Shown in pieces: positions 14,960-25,800 of a stretch of 64,000 bases of DNA. Made by a program: the position numbers and the translations under genes. Within the stretch, counting starts at the first letter, position 1. The number at the start of each line of letters is the position of its first letter. This DNA comes from an uncultured Dehalococcoidia bacterium. Lineage in GTDB: Bacteria; Chloroflexota; Dehalococcoidia; Lucifugimonadales; UBA3495. The stretch spans positions 1,959,537 through 2,023,536 of the forward strand of contig OY282494.1 of NCBI GenBank assembly GCA_958296385.1, read 5' to 3'. The notes under the pieces were generated by a model. The model searched no databases, was not told the DNA's origin, and worked only from the letters and a program-made list of their open reading frames with translations.

Positions 14960-16873
14960 CTATTGGGTTTGCATGAGAGCGTTGCCGACCTGTTCTCGCC
15001 CGCCCGATATATTGAAAGCCGCATTTTGTATGGCGAGCAACTGCGCCAAGTTAGGAGAGTGAGAATCTTTACCAAGATTCTCAGATTTCAAAAAGGCGTT
15101 CAGGTCTCCATTGTGTGTTTCCATTACTGCATGCTCGCTGTGAGCAGAGTTCTCAGTGCCGATAGTCAGGTACTGATCAATCAGTGTAACGGCTCCAATA
15201 CGGAGCATATCGAGTTGAGCTTTCGCCTCGGGGACGGTAAGTTTATGCACAGCGTCGGTCAGGACACTCGCGGTAACAGTTGGGCAATGAAGTTCGGGGG
15301 TCAACAAAATGACGTTGGCCAGCATCCTCATAATGATGTAGTAGAACAAGAATCGGGATTGGCGCCGGCTTAGGCGGTCTGCGTTGCGGCCAAAGCCGAT
15401 TCCATCGGCAATGCACTTGACCTTGTACGCTGCATACAAGTCCTGTGCCCCAAAAATGACTACGTCATTTTGGCGGGACACGATACGCTCATAGACAGAG
15501 TTACCTGGCAGAAATGGATCGTTTTTACCAAAAGCCAAACCAGGGGATTCCATCCATCCAGCGCCATAGACTTTAATCAAATCGAAAGCGTTGACGTAGT
15601 CATTGAATTTAGGCTGGTCCGGGTGTTGCTTTTCCCACGCTTTACGGGCTTCCGTACCGCCGCGTTGAATCTCCAAGAATATCTGGTAGTCATCCTCCAT
15701 TGCAGTTTTCCAATTTTGGAAACCGCTGTTGAGGGCTATGAAATCTCGTTCTCTAACGGAGTTCTGAGAGTTCGTGAACCGGGTGATGTTTGTAATCTCC
15801 GCTTCATCGCTGCGTACAATTTTGGCGACGACGCCACCACGCCCAACTCGTTCTTTCCAAGCATTGTGGGCATTGTCTTGTCCAGTACCGCCGGCGTTGA
15901 ATATGGGATCCAAGACTTGCCAGATAGTCTTGGTCGTCTGGCAACCGTTCACAACGTAAGGGTCGTCCATAGCGACTACGCTATCGTTCGGCGGCTTCGA
16001 ATACCCTGATACAACAATCGTAATTCCATTATTGTACAGACCGAATTTCTCCGGGTTTTCCGTCAATGTCTTAGCGATGCCTCTATTGATTTTTCGCCTT
16101 CCGCCCAAAAATTGGCGGACGTTCTTCTCATATAGCTGGTTCAAATCGCCGGTCTGCATCTGGTAAGACTTCATAAAGTCAAGCAAGTCTGGCAAGGAAA
16201 CCGTACCTACCAGCAAGCCGGACGACTGTTCGACAAATTGACCTTTGAGTGGAACGGACAACCGCTTCTGCTCAACGTCTGGAAGTGCTTCCCAGATGGT
16301 CTGAAGGGACACTTCATCAACGTCGAAATTCCGAATAATTCGCTCTCTACCGATGATTCGTATGTTGTCGAGCGCTTGCCGGTCTTGCTGGGCAATAGGG
16401 TCTGTGGTTGCGAAAACCATTACAATGCGGTCGGCATCCGACATCTGCTGCCTGAACAAATCCAGTTTTTGCAACAACTGCTGGGTATCCTGCGACAGAT
16501 GCTGATTTTCACCTTGCAGTGTCGCAATGACTTTGCTGCCCTCTTCCAAAATAGTATCAATGCCAGAGAATGAAGTTCCGTATTTGCTTTGAATCAGATA
16601 CCAGGTATCGCCTTCTTCTGAATTGTCATCCCTGACTCCGGTATCAGTATCGGCGCGTTTCAGATAGGCAATGTCAATCCCGCCATCCCCGGAGCCGTCG
16701 CAGATGATGAAGTCGTCATCGTCGGTGGTGACGCCTAGCCACTGCGTAATCAGCTTGCTGCCGAACCGCCGGCCTTTGTCCAACGGCGACAGGTTGTCGT
16801 CGTTTATTTCGGCCAGCCATTCCTCGCGGAATTGTTCGTAGCTAACCTTGTCAGTAGCGCTTGCGGTTGTCAT
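14960..16873 (-). CDS. AIPR-family abortive-infection phage-resistance protein
   Basis: The protein has 637 residues. The AIPR domain is recognisable from NVRQFLGGRRKINRGIAKTL, FGLYNNGITIVVSGY, VVNGCQTTKTIWQVL, ITRFTNSQNSVRERDFIALN and later LFYYIIMRMLAN. The N-terminal 100 residues carry SGDGGIDIAYLKR (Asp67) and WYLIQSKYG (Gln95, Lys97), a restriction-nuclease-like D...QxK core. AIPR proteins are linked to phage exclusion, with targets generally unknown. ATG 16873 follows AAGGAG with 9-base spacing. It is a single gene on the minus strand between an Uma2 gene and nadA, with no obvious partner. The coding GC looks lower than in flanking housekeeping genes, consistent with horizontal acquisition. 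Confidence 0.85.
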   Translation of the reverse strand: MTTASATDKVSYEQFREEWLAEINDDNLSPLDKGRRFGSKLITQWLGVTTDDDDFIICDGSGDGGIDIAYLKRADTDTGVRDDNSEEGDTWYLIQSKYGTSFSGIDTILEEGSKVIATLQGENQHLSQDTQQLLQKLDLFRQQMSDADRIVMVFATTDPIAQQDRQALDNIRIIGRERIIRNFDVDEVSLQTIWEALPDVEQKRLSVPLKGQFVEQSSGLLVGTVSLPDLLDFMKSYQMQTGDLNQLYEKNVRQFLGGRRKINRGIAKTLTENPEKFGLYNNGITIVVSGYSKPPNDSVVAMDDPYVVNGCQTTKTIWQVLDPIFNAGGTGQDNAHNAWKERVGRGGVVAKIVRSDEAEITNITRFTNSQNSVRERDFIALNSGFQNWKTAMEDDYQIFLEIQRGGTEARKAWEKQHPDQPKFNDYVNAFDLIKVYGAGWMESPGLAFGKNDPFLPGNSVYERIVSRQNDVVIFGAQDLYAAYKVKCIADGIGFGRNADRLSRRQSRFLFYYIIMRMLANVILLTPELHCPTVTASVLTDAVHKLTVPEAKAQLDMLRIGAVTLIDQYLTIGTENSAHSEHAVMETHNGDLNAFLKSENLGKDSHSPNLAQLLAIQNAAFNISGGREQVGNALMQTQ

Positions 16874-16918
16874 TGCTGCGTTCTCCTTGCCAAGTCCATC
16901 AGGGTATTATCACGGCGC

Positions 16919-18127
16919 CTACCGCAATGCCAGCATCCGTTCCAGTGCTACCACGGAATCCCGCTGCATTTGTTCCGGCACGGTTATGCGGTTCACTACT
17001 TCGCCGGCGGCGAGGCTTTCCAGTGTCCAGAGTAGGTAGGCGGGGTGGATGCGGTACATTGTGGAGCAGGGGCAGCTTACCGGGTCGAGGCAGAATACGG
17101 TTTTGTCGGGGTTTTGCATTGCCAGGCGGTTGACCAGGCTGATTTCGGTTCCGACGGCCCATACTGAGCCGGCGGGGGCCTCGTTGATGGCTTTGCGGAT
17201 GAACTCGGTGGAGCCGTTGAGGTCGGCGGCCTGTACCGTTTCGCGGGGACATTCGGGGTGCACCAGCACGGTAACGTCGGGGTAGCGCGCGCGGGCGGCT
17301 TCAATTTGCTTGACGGTGAAGCGGGTATGCACCGAGCAATGCCCCTGCCACAGCACCATCCGGGCGGCGCGCAGCTGCTCCGGCGTGTTGCCGCCCAGCG
17401 CCTTGAACGGGTTCCAGACCACCATCTCGTCCAGGCCGATGCCCAGGTTCAGGGCGGTGTTGCGGCCCAGGTGCTGGTCGGGCAGGAACAGGACGCGGTC
17501 GGCCTGGCCGAAAGCCCATTCCAGCACGGCGGTGGCGTTGGACGAGGTGCAAACCGCGCCGCCGTTGCGCCCGCACAGCGCTTTGATGGCCGCCACCGAG
17601 TTCATATACGTAACCGGCAGGATGCCGCCGTCGTCGCCCAGCACGTCGGCCAGGTCGTCCCACGCATCCTCAACGTCCTGAATGGGCGCCATGTCGGCCA
17701 TTGAGCAGCCGGCGGTGATGTTGGGCAGGATGACCTGCTGGTGCGCGCCAGCGAGGATGCAGGCGGTTTCGGCCATGAAATGCACGCCGCAGAACACGAT
17801 GTAATCGGCCTCCGGACGGGACGCCGCCTCCTGGCTGAGCAGGAAAGAATCGCCCTGAATGTCGGCGTACTTGATGATTTCCTCGCGCTGATAGTGATGG
17901 CCCAGGATGGTAACCGACTGGCCCAGCGTGCGGCGTGCAGCGGCAATCCGTGCGTCCAGTTCGGCCGGCGAGCAGGCCAGATATTCGCCGGGAATCTTTT
18001 GCCAGCGGACGTTGATGGCCAGCTCCTCGGCCAGCGACCGGGCGGGCAGTTCGTCCTCCGGGCGGCAGAAAGCGGCGTGTTCAATTTCGGTTAGCGGGAT
18101 GGTGGGTTGCCGCGTTCGGGTAACCAT
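16919..18127 (-). CDS. nadA: Quinolinate synthase
   Basis: The protein has 402 residues. NadA condenses iminoaspartate with dihydroxyacetone phosphate to quinolinate in NAD synthesis. Motifs seen in order are TILGHHYQREEIIKYADIQGDS, VFCGVHFMAETA, the first cluster Cys in ITAGCSMADMA, YMNSVAAIKALC, VHPECPRETVQ, and the C-terminal DPVSCPCSTMYRI with further cluster cysteines. The [4Fe-4S] ligands appear intact and length is normal for the long NadA type. nadB and nadC are not in the window. It runs in the same direction as the AIPR gene but with a separate start. Confidence 0.95.
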   Translation of the reverse strand: MVTRTRQPTIPLTEIEHAAFCRPEDELPARSLAEELAINVRWQKIPGEYLACSPAELDARIAAARRTLGQSVTILGHHYQREEIIKYADIQGDSFLLSQEAASRPEADYIVFCGVHFMAETACILAGAHQQVILPNITAGCSMADMAPIQDVEDAWDDLADVLGDDGGILPVTYMNSVAAIKALCGRNGGAVCTSSNATAVLEWAFGQADRVLFLPDQHLGRNTALNLGIGLDEMVVWNPFKALGGNTPEQLRAARMVLWQGHCSVHTRFTVKQIEAARARYPDVTVLVHPECPRETVQAADLNGSTEFIRKAINEAPAGSVWAVGTEISLVNRLAMQNPDKTVFCLDPVSCPCSTMYRIHPAYLLWTLESLAAGEVVNRITVPEQMQRDSVVALERMLALR

Positions 18128-18270
18128 TTATGCGGCCTCCTTATCGTCGGTTGACGTTGATAGTGCTGTGTTCCAAATTTCACAAATGCCCGGCGCCGGA
18201 CACGCGTCGGCCGCTTTGCCACGATACTAGTGGGACTGCGGGTGAGTGAGCGCGCGGCGCGCGGATTGCG

Positions 18271-19569
18271 CTATTGCAGCGACCCGCCCAGCGACCAGGG
18301 GCCGGTGCGGTCGATTGTTACGGCGGCCAGTTGGCCGGACAGATTGGCGGCGGCGTCGCCATTGCCGTCGTCGGGCGCGTCAAAATAGACCAGTTTGTTG
18401 CCCCGGGTGCGGCCCGTCCAGCGGCCCCGCTTGCGGTTCTCGGCCAGCACTTCCACCGTCCGGCCCATGTAGTGAGCGTTGATTTCGGTAAGGATGCTCT
18501 CTTGCCGGATTTCCAATTCCTTGAGGCGGCGGCGTTTGTCGTCGGGCGCCACGTCGTCGGCCATCGTGCGGTCGGCGATGGTGCCGGGACGGGTTGAGTA
18601 GGCGGCGCCGTGCACCTTGTCAAAGCGCAGGTCGTCCACGAGTTGCAGCGTATTCTGAAACTGCGCCTCGGTCTCGCCGGGGAAACCGACGATGACGTCG
18701 GTGCTGACGGTAACGTCGGGGACGGTAGCGCGAATCTCGTTGATGATGGTGCGGTATTCGGCGGTGGTGTAAGGGCGGCGCATCCGGCGCAGGACGTCAT
18801 CGTCGCCGGCCTGCACGGGCAGGTTGATGTGTTCGCAAACCTTGGGCAAGTCGGCAACCGACTTGATGATGCGGCTGCTCATATAGGAGGGGTGCGAGGT
18901 GAGGAACCGGATGCGTTCCAGGCGGTCAACGTCGTTGAGCCGGGCAAGCAGGTCGGCCAGGTCGTGGCCGTCGTCCCGGTCGTGTCCGTAGGCGTCAACG
19001 GTCTGGCCCAGGACGGTAACCTCGCGCACGCCGCGCGCGGCCAGCAGCTCAACCTCGTGGGCGATGTCGGCGACGGAGCGGCTGGCCTGGCGGCCCCGGC
19101 GGTAGGGGATGATGCAGAAAGTGCACATCAGGTCGCAGCCGTGGATGATGGGCACGTAGGTTGCCACGTCGGGCTGCTGCGGGGCCAGCGTACCAACGCA
19201 ACCCTGCCAGTCCAGCCCCAATCGCTCGCCCACCAAATCCAGCAGGGGGTCGAATTCCTGCGGGCGCATAAAGACGTCCACGTGAGGGAAACGGCGGCGC
19301 AGGTCGTCGGTGCGGGGGCCGACCATGCAGCCGGTGAGGGCCAGCACGGAATCGGGGCGCTTTTTGCGGAGCGGCTGGGTCAGATTGAGGGTGCCGGTGA
19401 CCTTGTCCTCGGCGGACTGCCGGACGACGCAGGAGTTGAGGACAACGACGTCGGCGTCAGCGGGGCGGTCAACAGGGGCCAGCCCCAGTTGCTCCAACGC
19501 CGACCCCAGGCGCTCGGAGTCGGCGGTATTCATCTGGCAGCCGATGGTCCAGATGTGATAGGTTTGCAT
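18271..19569 (-). CDS. miaB: tRNA-2-methylthio-N6-dimethylallyladenosine synthase
   Basis: The protein has 432 residues with the full MiaB order. An N-terminal UPF0004 domain (TIGCQMNTADSERL, VVLNSCVVRQSAEDK, ALTGCMVG) supplies the three auxiliary-cluster Cys. The radical-SAM motif CDLMCTFCIIPYRRG comes next, followed by PVQAGDDDVLRRMRRPYT and STDVIVGFPGETEAQF. A C-terminal TRAM domain contains GRTVEVLAENRKRGRWTGRTRGNKLVYF. The enzyme methylthiolates i6A37 in tRNAs that read UNN codons. It lies just downstream of tRNA-Ser on the same strand. I see nothing unusual. Confidence 0.95.
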   Translation of the reverse strand: MQTYHIWTIGCQMNTADSERLGSALEQLGLAPVDRPADADVVVLNSCVVRQSAEDKVTGTLNLTQPLRKKRPDSVLALTGCMVGPRTDDLRRRFPHVDVFMRPQEFDPLLDLVGERLGLDWQGCVGTLAPQQPDVATYVPIIHGCDLMCTFCIIPYRRGRQASRSVADIAHEVELLAARGVREVTVLGQTVDAYGHDRDDGHDLADLLARLNDVDRLERIRFLTSHPSYMSSRIIKSVADLPKVCEHINLPVQAGDDDVLRRMRRPYTTAEYRTIINEIRATVPDVTVSTDVIVGFPGETEAQFQNTLQLVDDLRFDKVHGAAYSTRPGTIADRTMADDVAPDDKRRRLKELEIRQESILTEINAHYMGRTVEVLAENRKRGRWTGRTRGNKLVYFDAPDDGNGDAAANLSGQLAAVTIDRTGPWSLGGSLQ

Positions 19570-19652
19570 CCAACTAGTTCCGGTAACAGGATAGGCGTAG
19601 GCGCTGCGGAATCCAATCTAATCTAATCCAATCAAATCAAAGGATAAATGGC

Positions 19653-19740
19653 GGAGGGAGTGGGATTCGAACCCACGATCCCAGTTTCCCAGGATAAGCG
19701 CTTAGCAGGCGCCCGCACTAGACCACTATGCGATCCCTCC
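19653..19740 (-). tRNA. tRNA-Ser (anticodon GCU)
   Basis: This 88-base minus-strand gene begins GGAGGGATCGCATAGTGG and ends with the pairing CTCCCTCC; CCA is not encoded. The anticodon loop CTGCTAA gives anticodon GCU for AGC/AGU serine codons. The long variable arm typical of class II tRNAs sits between the anticodon stem and the GGTTCGAATCC T-loop. Confidence 0.95.
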
Positions 19741-19761
19741 CAACCCAAAAGGGCTGACTAG

Positions 19762-19790
19762 ATTATAGCCCATTTGGAGCCAATTGTGAA
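19762..19790 (-). promoter_or_regulatory. Promoter of tRNA-Ser
   Basis: On the minus strand there is TTCACA (19790-19785), 17 bases, and a perfect TATAAT (19767-19762). Transcription would begin about 15 bases before the mature tRNA 5' end. It lies between the end of the giant surface gene and the tRNA. Confidence 0.75.
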
Positions 19791-19813
19791 ATGGGATGCA
19801 AAGCGGCCGGCAA

Positions 19814-22800
19814 TCAGGCGCGCCGCCGCACCAGCAGGGCGATGGCGCCGCCGATGATGGCCAGCGCTACTACGGCGATTATGCCGATCAGCAGCCAGGG
19901 CGCGCCGCCGCCGGCTGGTTCAGCGGCCGGCGTTACGGCAACGGTTTCGCCCCCGGCAGCGGGCGTAGGCGCAGCCATTGCCGGCGTCAGTATTGCGATT
20001 TGGGATTGCCCGTCCACCCTTAGCGTTACCTCGGAGCGTACACCTGGCGCTACGATGGGCAGCTGCAAGTCCTGCGTTTCGCCGGGCGCGACCGTAACCG
20101 TCTGACGCTGTACGACTTCGCCGGCGATTTCCAGCGTTAGTTGGTACTCGGCGGTTACGGCGCCGGGGTTGGTTACGGGGATTTGTACCATCAGCGCGCT
20201 GCCGGGCGGCGGGTTGTTGATGCTGAAGGTTATATCTCCGAGTATTGCCGGCTGCTGGATGGCGGCCGCTACCGGGGGCGGGTGCGTTGGCGGCATCGCG
20301 GTTGGCGGCGGAGCCGGTGTGGGTGTCACTGCCGGCGGTGGTGTGGGCATAGGTGTTGGCGCCGGCGTTGGCGGAACTAGCGTTGGTGTTGGCGTCGGGG
20401 CCGGTGTGGGTTTGGGGGCCGGCGTTGGCGTTGGCCTCGGGGCCGGCGTAGTACCGCCGCCGCCACTGCCGCCGGAGCCACCACCGGAACCGCCGGTAGG
20501 AGTGCCGTTGCCGTTGTCGTCATCCTCCTCATCGGGCGGCGGCTGGGGGCCGGTGGTGGTGGTTATGGTTAGGCGGCCGGCTATGAAGGGGGAGAAGTTG
20601 GTTGCGGTGCCGCAGACTTTGCCGTTTTGTTCTGTGCTGGGTACGGTTTGCCAGCGGCCCGATTGGTGGTGCAGCAGTTGGGGCGTGCCGCGGCCGCCCT
20701 GGGGCAGGGGCAGGCAGATTTGCAGGCCGCCCGGCGGCGGCGCCGGCGTTACGCTGATGTCCACCAGTGTTGCCCCGTCCAGCGTGTAGGTGGCGTGGCT
20801 GAGCGACAGGCCCGTTGGCTTGCTGAACGTTATCGTCAAGTCGCCGCTCGCGCCGGGTGGTATGCGCACGGTTATTGCCCGGGGGACGTCGCCGGCGCCG
20901 ATTACCGTTAGGGTGCTGGTGGCGCCGAGGCGGTAGGTGTCGGTGACGCCGGGCAGCGGCGGCGTGATTAGCACGGGGCTGCTGGTGGCCCCGCCGGCGT
21001 CCGGCTCCCGCAGCAGCAGCGTCAGCCCGGTGGCCGCGCCGGCGATTCCCCGCAGGCTGGGCGTGTGCAGCAGCGACGTCGCTTCGTGCTGCGCGTCGGC
21101 GTCCGCCGTGTGCACGACGGTTACCGTCTGGGGAGCGCTGTAATCGGTGGTCGTGAACTCCAGCAACTCCGGGGTAACGGTGACGGCCGGGTTGCCGCTG
21201 GCTACGGTGATGGCGATGGTGGTCGTCGTGGCTGGCAGCTCCGCCAGGGTTACGTCGTAGCGGGCGTCGCTGCCCTCTACTATGTCCAGCGTGGTGGTGG
21301 CAATGGTGGTGCCCGGCCCGGTAAAGTTGATGGCCGGCGCGGTGGTGTCCTGGACGGTTACGGTTACGTCGGAGGTGGCCTCGGTGGCCTGGTAGCCGCC
21401 GGTGGCGCTGGCGGTGTGCGTTAGCGTGTCGCTGTCGTTGACAATGTTGGCGTCGGCTACCGCTGTGACGGTTACCGTTTGCGGTGTGTTCCAGGTGCGG
21501 GCGTTGAAAGTGAGGGATGCCGGGGTTGTGGTGGCCTTGCCGTCGGCGCTGCCGATGGTTACGGTTACCGCCGCATTGGGCTGGTGGCTCAGCGCGATGG
21601 TGTAGGTTTGGCCGGTGGTTTCGCCCTCGGTTACGGTGCGGGTGGTTTCGGATAGTTCGAGTCTGCCGACGTCGTTGTCGTCTATCCTTACCGGCAGGGA
21701 TTTGGACTTGCCCTGGTAGTCTCCGTCGGCGCTGGCGGCGCGGTGGTCAATCCGGGCGTCGTTGTCGGCCAGGTCCTGGTCCGGCGCCGCTTTTACCATT
21801 ACCGTTTGCGGCGAATCCCAATCCGCGCTGGTGAACGTTAGCGTTTCGGTGTCGGTGAAATCGGTAGCGTCGTCGGGGCCGGCGACGGTCAGGCCGTTGC
21901 GGGGGGTTATGGTTATGGTTACGCTGGCGTTGTTGGCGGGCAGGGTGGGCAGCTCTACGGTGTAGCTGGCGGTGCCGGTTTCCTCGGTTACCGGCAGCGG
22001 CGTGGTGTCGGCAATCAGCTTGATGCCCGGTAGGTCGTCGTCCTCAACCCTTACGGTGAGCAGTGCGTCGCTGACGCCGGCGTAGCCGTTGGCGTTGCCG
22101 CCGGCGGCGTGGGTCAGGGTGACGGTTTCGTGCCTGGGGTCGACGTCGTTGCGCGCGCGCACGCTTACGATTTGCGCGGTGGTGGTGCCGGCGGCGAAAG
22201 TTAGCAGGGTGCTGGTGGCGAATGTTCCGCCATCGCCGGAGGACACGTCGGCGGCGGCCGGGTCGCTGCTGGTTACCCTTACCGTGAGCGGGGCCAGCGG
22301 CGGGTTGCTCGGCGCTACTTTGTAGGTGGCAGGGCCGGCATCCTCGGTTACCGCCAGCTGGGAGGCGCCGCCGGGCAGGGTTACCACGATGCGGGGTGCG
22401 GTGGTGTCCGTAGCGGCAAAGGCCAGCGTGACGGCGGGGGCAGGGCTGAACAGGCTGTCGCGGCCGGGCGTGGTATCGGCGGCGGTGTGCGTTAGCGTGT
22501 TGCCCGTGCTGTCGGCCAGGTCGTTGTCGGTGCGGCCCTGCACCGTTACAGGTTGCGGGATATGCCAGTTCGTAGTAGTAAAGCGCAGCGTTGCGAGGTT
22601 GCTGAACGTGCCGCCGGTTGCGATTTCTATGCCGTCGGTTGGGCCGCTGGCGATGGTTACGGTTACGCCGTGGGACGGCCGGTGGCTGAGCCGGACGGTG
22701 TAGGTTGCCGTGCCGCCCTCCAGAACCGTCAGGGTGCTGGTGGCTGCGATGATGGTTGGCGAGTCGTCGTCGGTTACGGTTACGGGCAGGGATTTGCGGA

Positions 22801-25800
22801 CGCCCCGGTAGGTGCTGTCCGTGCTGCCGGCGTTGGCGGCGCGGTGGAGAATGGTGGGCGTTTCGGTGGCCAGGTTGTCGTCGGCGGGGGCCTGCACCCT
22901 TACCCTTTGCACGGCGGCCCAATTGCCGGGCGTAAAGGTTAGCGTGCCGGTGTTGGCGTAGCCGCTGCCTACGTCCACTTGCAGGCCGGAGCCGGCGGCC
23001 GGGGTTATGCTGACGGTTACGTCCGCCGTGGGCTGGGTGTTCAGGCGCACCCGGTAGGCGGCGTTGCCGGCCTCGCCGATGGGCAGTTCGCTCAGCGTGC
23101 TGCTGGCGGTGTCCTGCACCAGCAGGATGCTGGACGCGTCATCCTCGGTTACCATCACCGTCTGGTCTTTGCTGACGCCCTCGTAGCCGCTGCCGGCGCC
23201 GGCGACGACGGCGTGGCTCAGGGTGACCATTTCGGCGACGGAGTTGGCGTCGGTGAGCGCGCGGAGGGTTACCGTTTGCGGCGTGGTGGTGCCGGCCGGG
23301 AACCGCAGCGTGCGGCTGCTGCCGTAGTTGGCGGGGAGGTCTGCCCCGCTGCCGTCGTGGATGGCTACGGCGTCCGCGTCGTCGCTGGTTACGGTGATTC
23401 TGATGTTCTTGACCGGCGGGTCGCTCAGCCCGATTTCGTAGGTGGTGCTGCTGGCCGCCTCCTCGGTTATCGACAGCGCGGCGGTGATGGCGATGCCGTC
23501 CTGGGTCAGGATGATGCTGCCCCGGTCGTCGTCGTTAATCTTGATGGTCAGCCCGTCGCGGGCGTCCTCAAAGCCGCTGCCGGCGCCGACGGCGGTGTGC
23601 AGCAGGACGGGTAGGTCGTTGGCCAGGTCGGTGTCGTGGGACGTCCGGAATCTTACCGTCAGGGGCGTCATCCAGTTGCTCTCGTTGAAAGTGCCCAGCG
23701 TTTCGCGCTTGCTGAACACGCTGCCGGCGTCGGGGCCGTCAAAGGTTACGTCGGCGTCGGCGGGGACGGTGATGGTTACGGTTACGGTGCTCCCCGCTTT
23801 GGGCTGGCCGCCCAGCCGGGCGGTGTAGGCGTAGGTGGTGCTGTCGCTGTCGCCCTCGTCCAAGTCAAATGCGGCGGGGGTGAACAGGATGGTATCCCGG
23901 TCCTGCCGCAGGATGTCCATACCGTCGTATTGCAGCACCGGGTACTGCACGTCGTAGCCGAAGTGCCACGGGTCGTCGTTGCCGTCGGCGTCGCCGGTTG
24001 CGGTGTTGCCGTCCAGGTTCTGGTTCCAGTTAAAGTAGGTGTCGGTGGTGGTGGCGCCGTAGGTGGTTGGCGAACGCAGCTGGTTGGTGTTGCGGGACGT
24101 GCCGAGGCCGCCGGGGGTGACTTGCCAGTTGTAATAGCTGTTGGCCACCGTGGGCCCGGAGAAATGGCCGCCGAGCAGCCCGCCCCGGCCCCCGCTGCCC
24201 CCGCTAATCACCCCGGCGGCGTAAGATGACCGGATGGCGCCCCCGATTGTCAGGCCCACCACGCCGCCGGCGTAACCGCCGCCGTGTACCCGGCCGGTAG
24301 CGTAGCTGGCTCGCACCGTGCCGTAGTTATTGTAACCCACCAGCCCGCCGGCGTAAGTGAAAAAGCCGTTGGTAGAGCTAACGCTCGCCCTGGAATAGCT
24401 GGCCTGCACGGTGCTGTAGGACAGCCCCACCAGTCCGCCGACGTAGTTGCGTTGGCTGCCGCTGTTGACCGCCACCCGGCCGGTGGTCCAGCTGGAGGTT
24501 ATCGTTGCGCCGCCGTGCAGCCGGCCGACCAGCCCGCCAATCTCTACCCGACCGCCGTTCGTACTGACCACGTTGACGTTGGGCAGGCCCACGCCGGAGA
24601 CGTGGCCGCTGAGATCGCTGAACAGCCCCATTCTGCCATGGCTGGAGCTGTTAATCTTTAGGTTGGCGATGATGTGGTGGTTGCCCTGGAAAGTTGCCCG
24701 GTAATTTCCGATGGGCGACCAGTTGGGGTAGTCGTCGCTGCTGTCCACGCTGCCGCTGTCGTCGGTGTCAAAGTCCAGGTCGGCCCGCAGTTCGTAGCCC
24801 GTGCAGCCGTCGGGACAGCCCATGCCGGTGAGCCGGCCGGGGAACGCGGCGATGTAGTCGGCGTGGGTCGTGCTGCCGCTGCCGTTCAGGTCATGGCGCA
24901 CGGCGCTCAGCTGGGCCAGGGTGGTAATGTCAATCAGGTTGTCGTCATCGTCGTCGTAGTCGATGATGATTGCTACCGTTAGCGTGGTGGTGGCGGCGCT
25001 GGCAAAGCCGCTGTCGTCGCCGGCGGCGGTGTGGGACAGCGCGGCGGTTTCGCCCAGGGTGGCAGCGTCGGCCACGCTGACCGTTACGGTTTGCGCCTCA
25101 GCGTAGTTGCTTTCGTCAAAGTTCAGCGTTGCCCGGTCAAGGGTTACGTCCGCGTGGTCGCTGGCGATGGTTACCGTTACCGGCGCTTTGGGCGGGCCGC
25201 CCAGCCGGACGGTGTAGTCGGCGCTGGCCCCCGGCCGGACGTTCAGCAGCTCCGGGGCGACGTCAATAGTGCGCCGCTCCTGCGCCAGCAAGTCCATGCC
25301 GCCGTAGCGCAGGGCGGGGTATTGGGTGGTGTAGCCGAAGTCCCAGGGGTTGTCGTTGCCGGCGGTGTCTCCGGTGCTGGCGTCGGCGTCAACGTCCACG
25401 TTCCAGCCGTAGTAGGTTTCGGTGCTGGTGCCGGTAGCGTAGGCGGCCGGCGTTTGCAGCTGGGCCGTAGTCTTGCCCTCCCCGGGGCTGGTGGACGGGT
25501 TGTCGTCGGCAATCCCGCTGGTTTCGGTGTCCCAATAGCTGTTGGTTGTCGTGGCGGCGCCGTTCAATCCCCCGGCCAGCCCGCCGACGTTGGTCGCGTT
25601 CGACGTAACCCTACCCGTTGCATAAGACGCCGTGATGGTGGTTTGGGCGTTGCCGCCCGCCACGCCGACCAGTCCGCCGACGTAACCGGCGTTGCCGGCC
25701 GTGCCGCCGGATAATGGGCCGGTGGCATAGCTGGCCGTTATCGTGCCGTTGTTCTCCAGGACCCCGACCAGCCCGCCCATTCTCATCTGCGAGGCCACCG

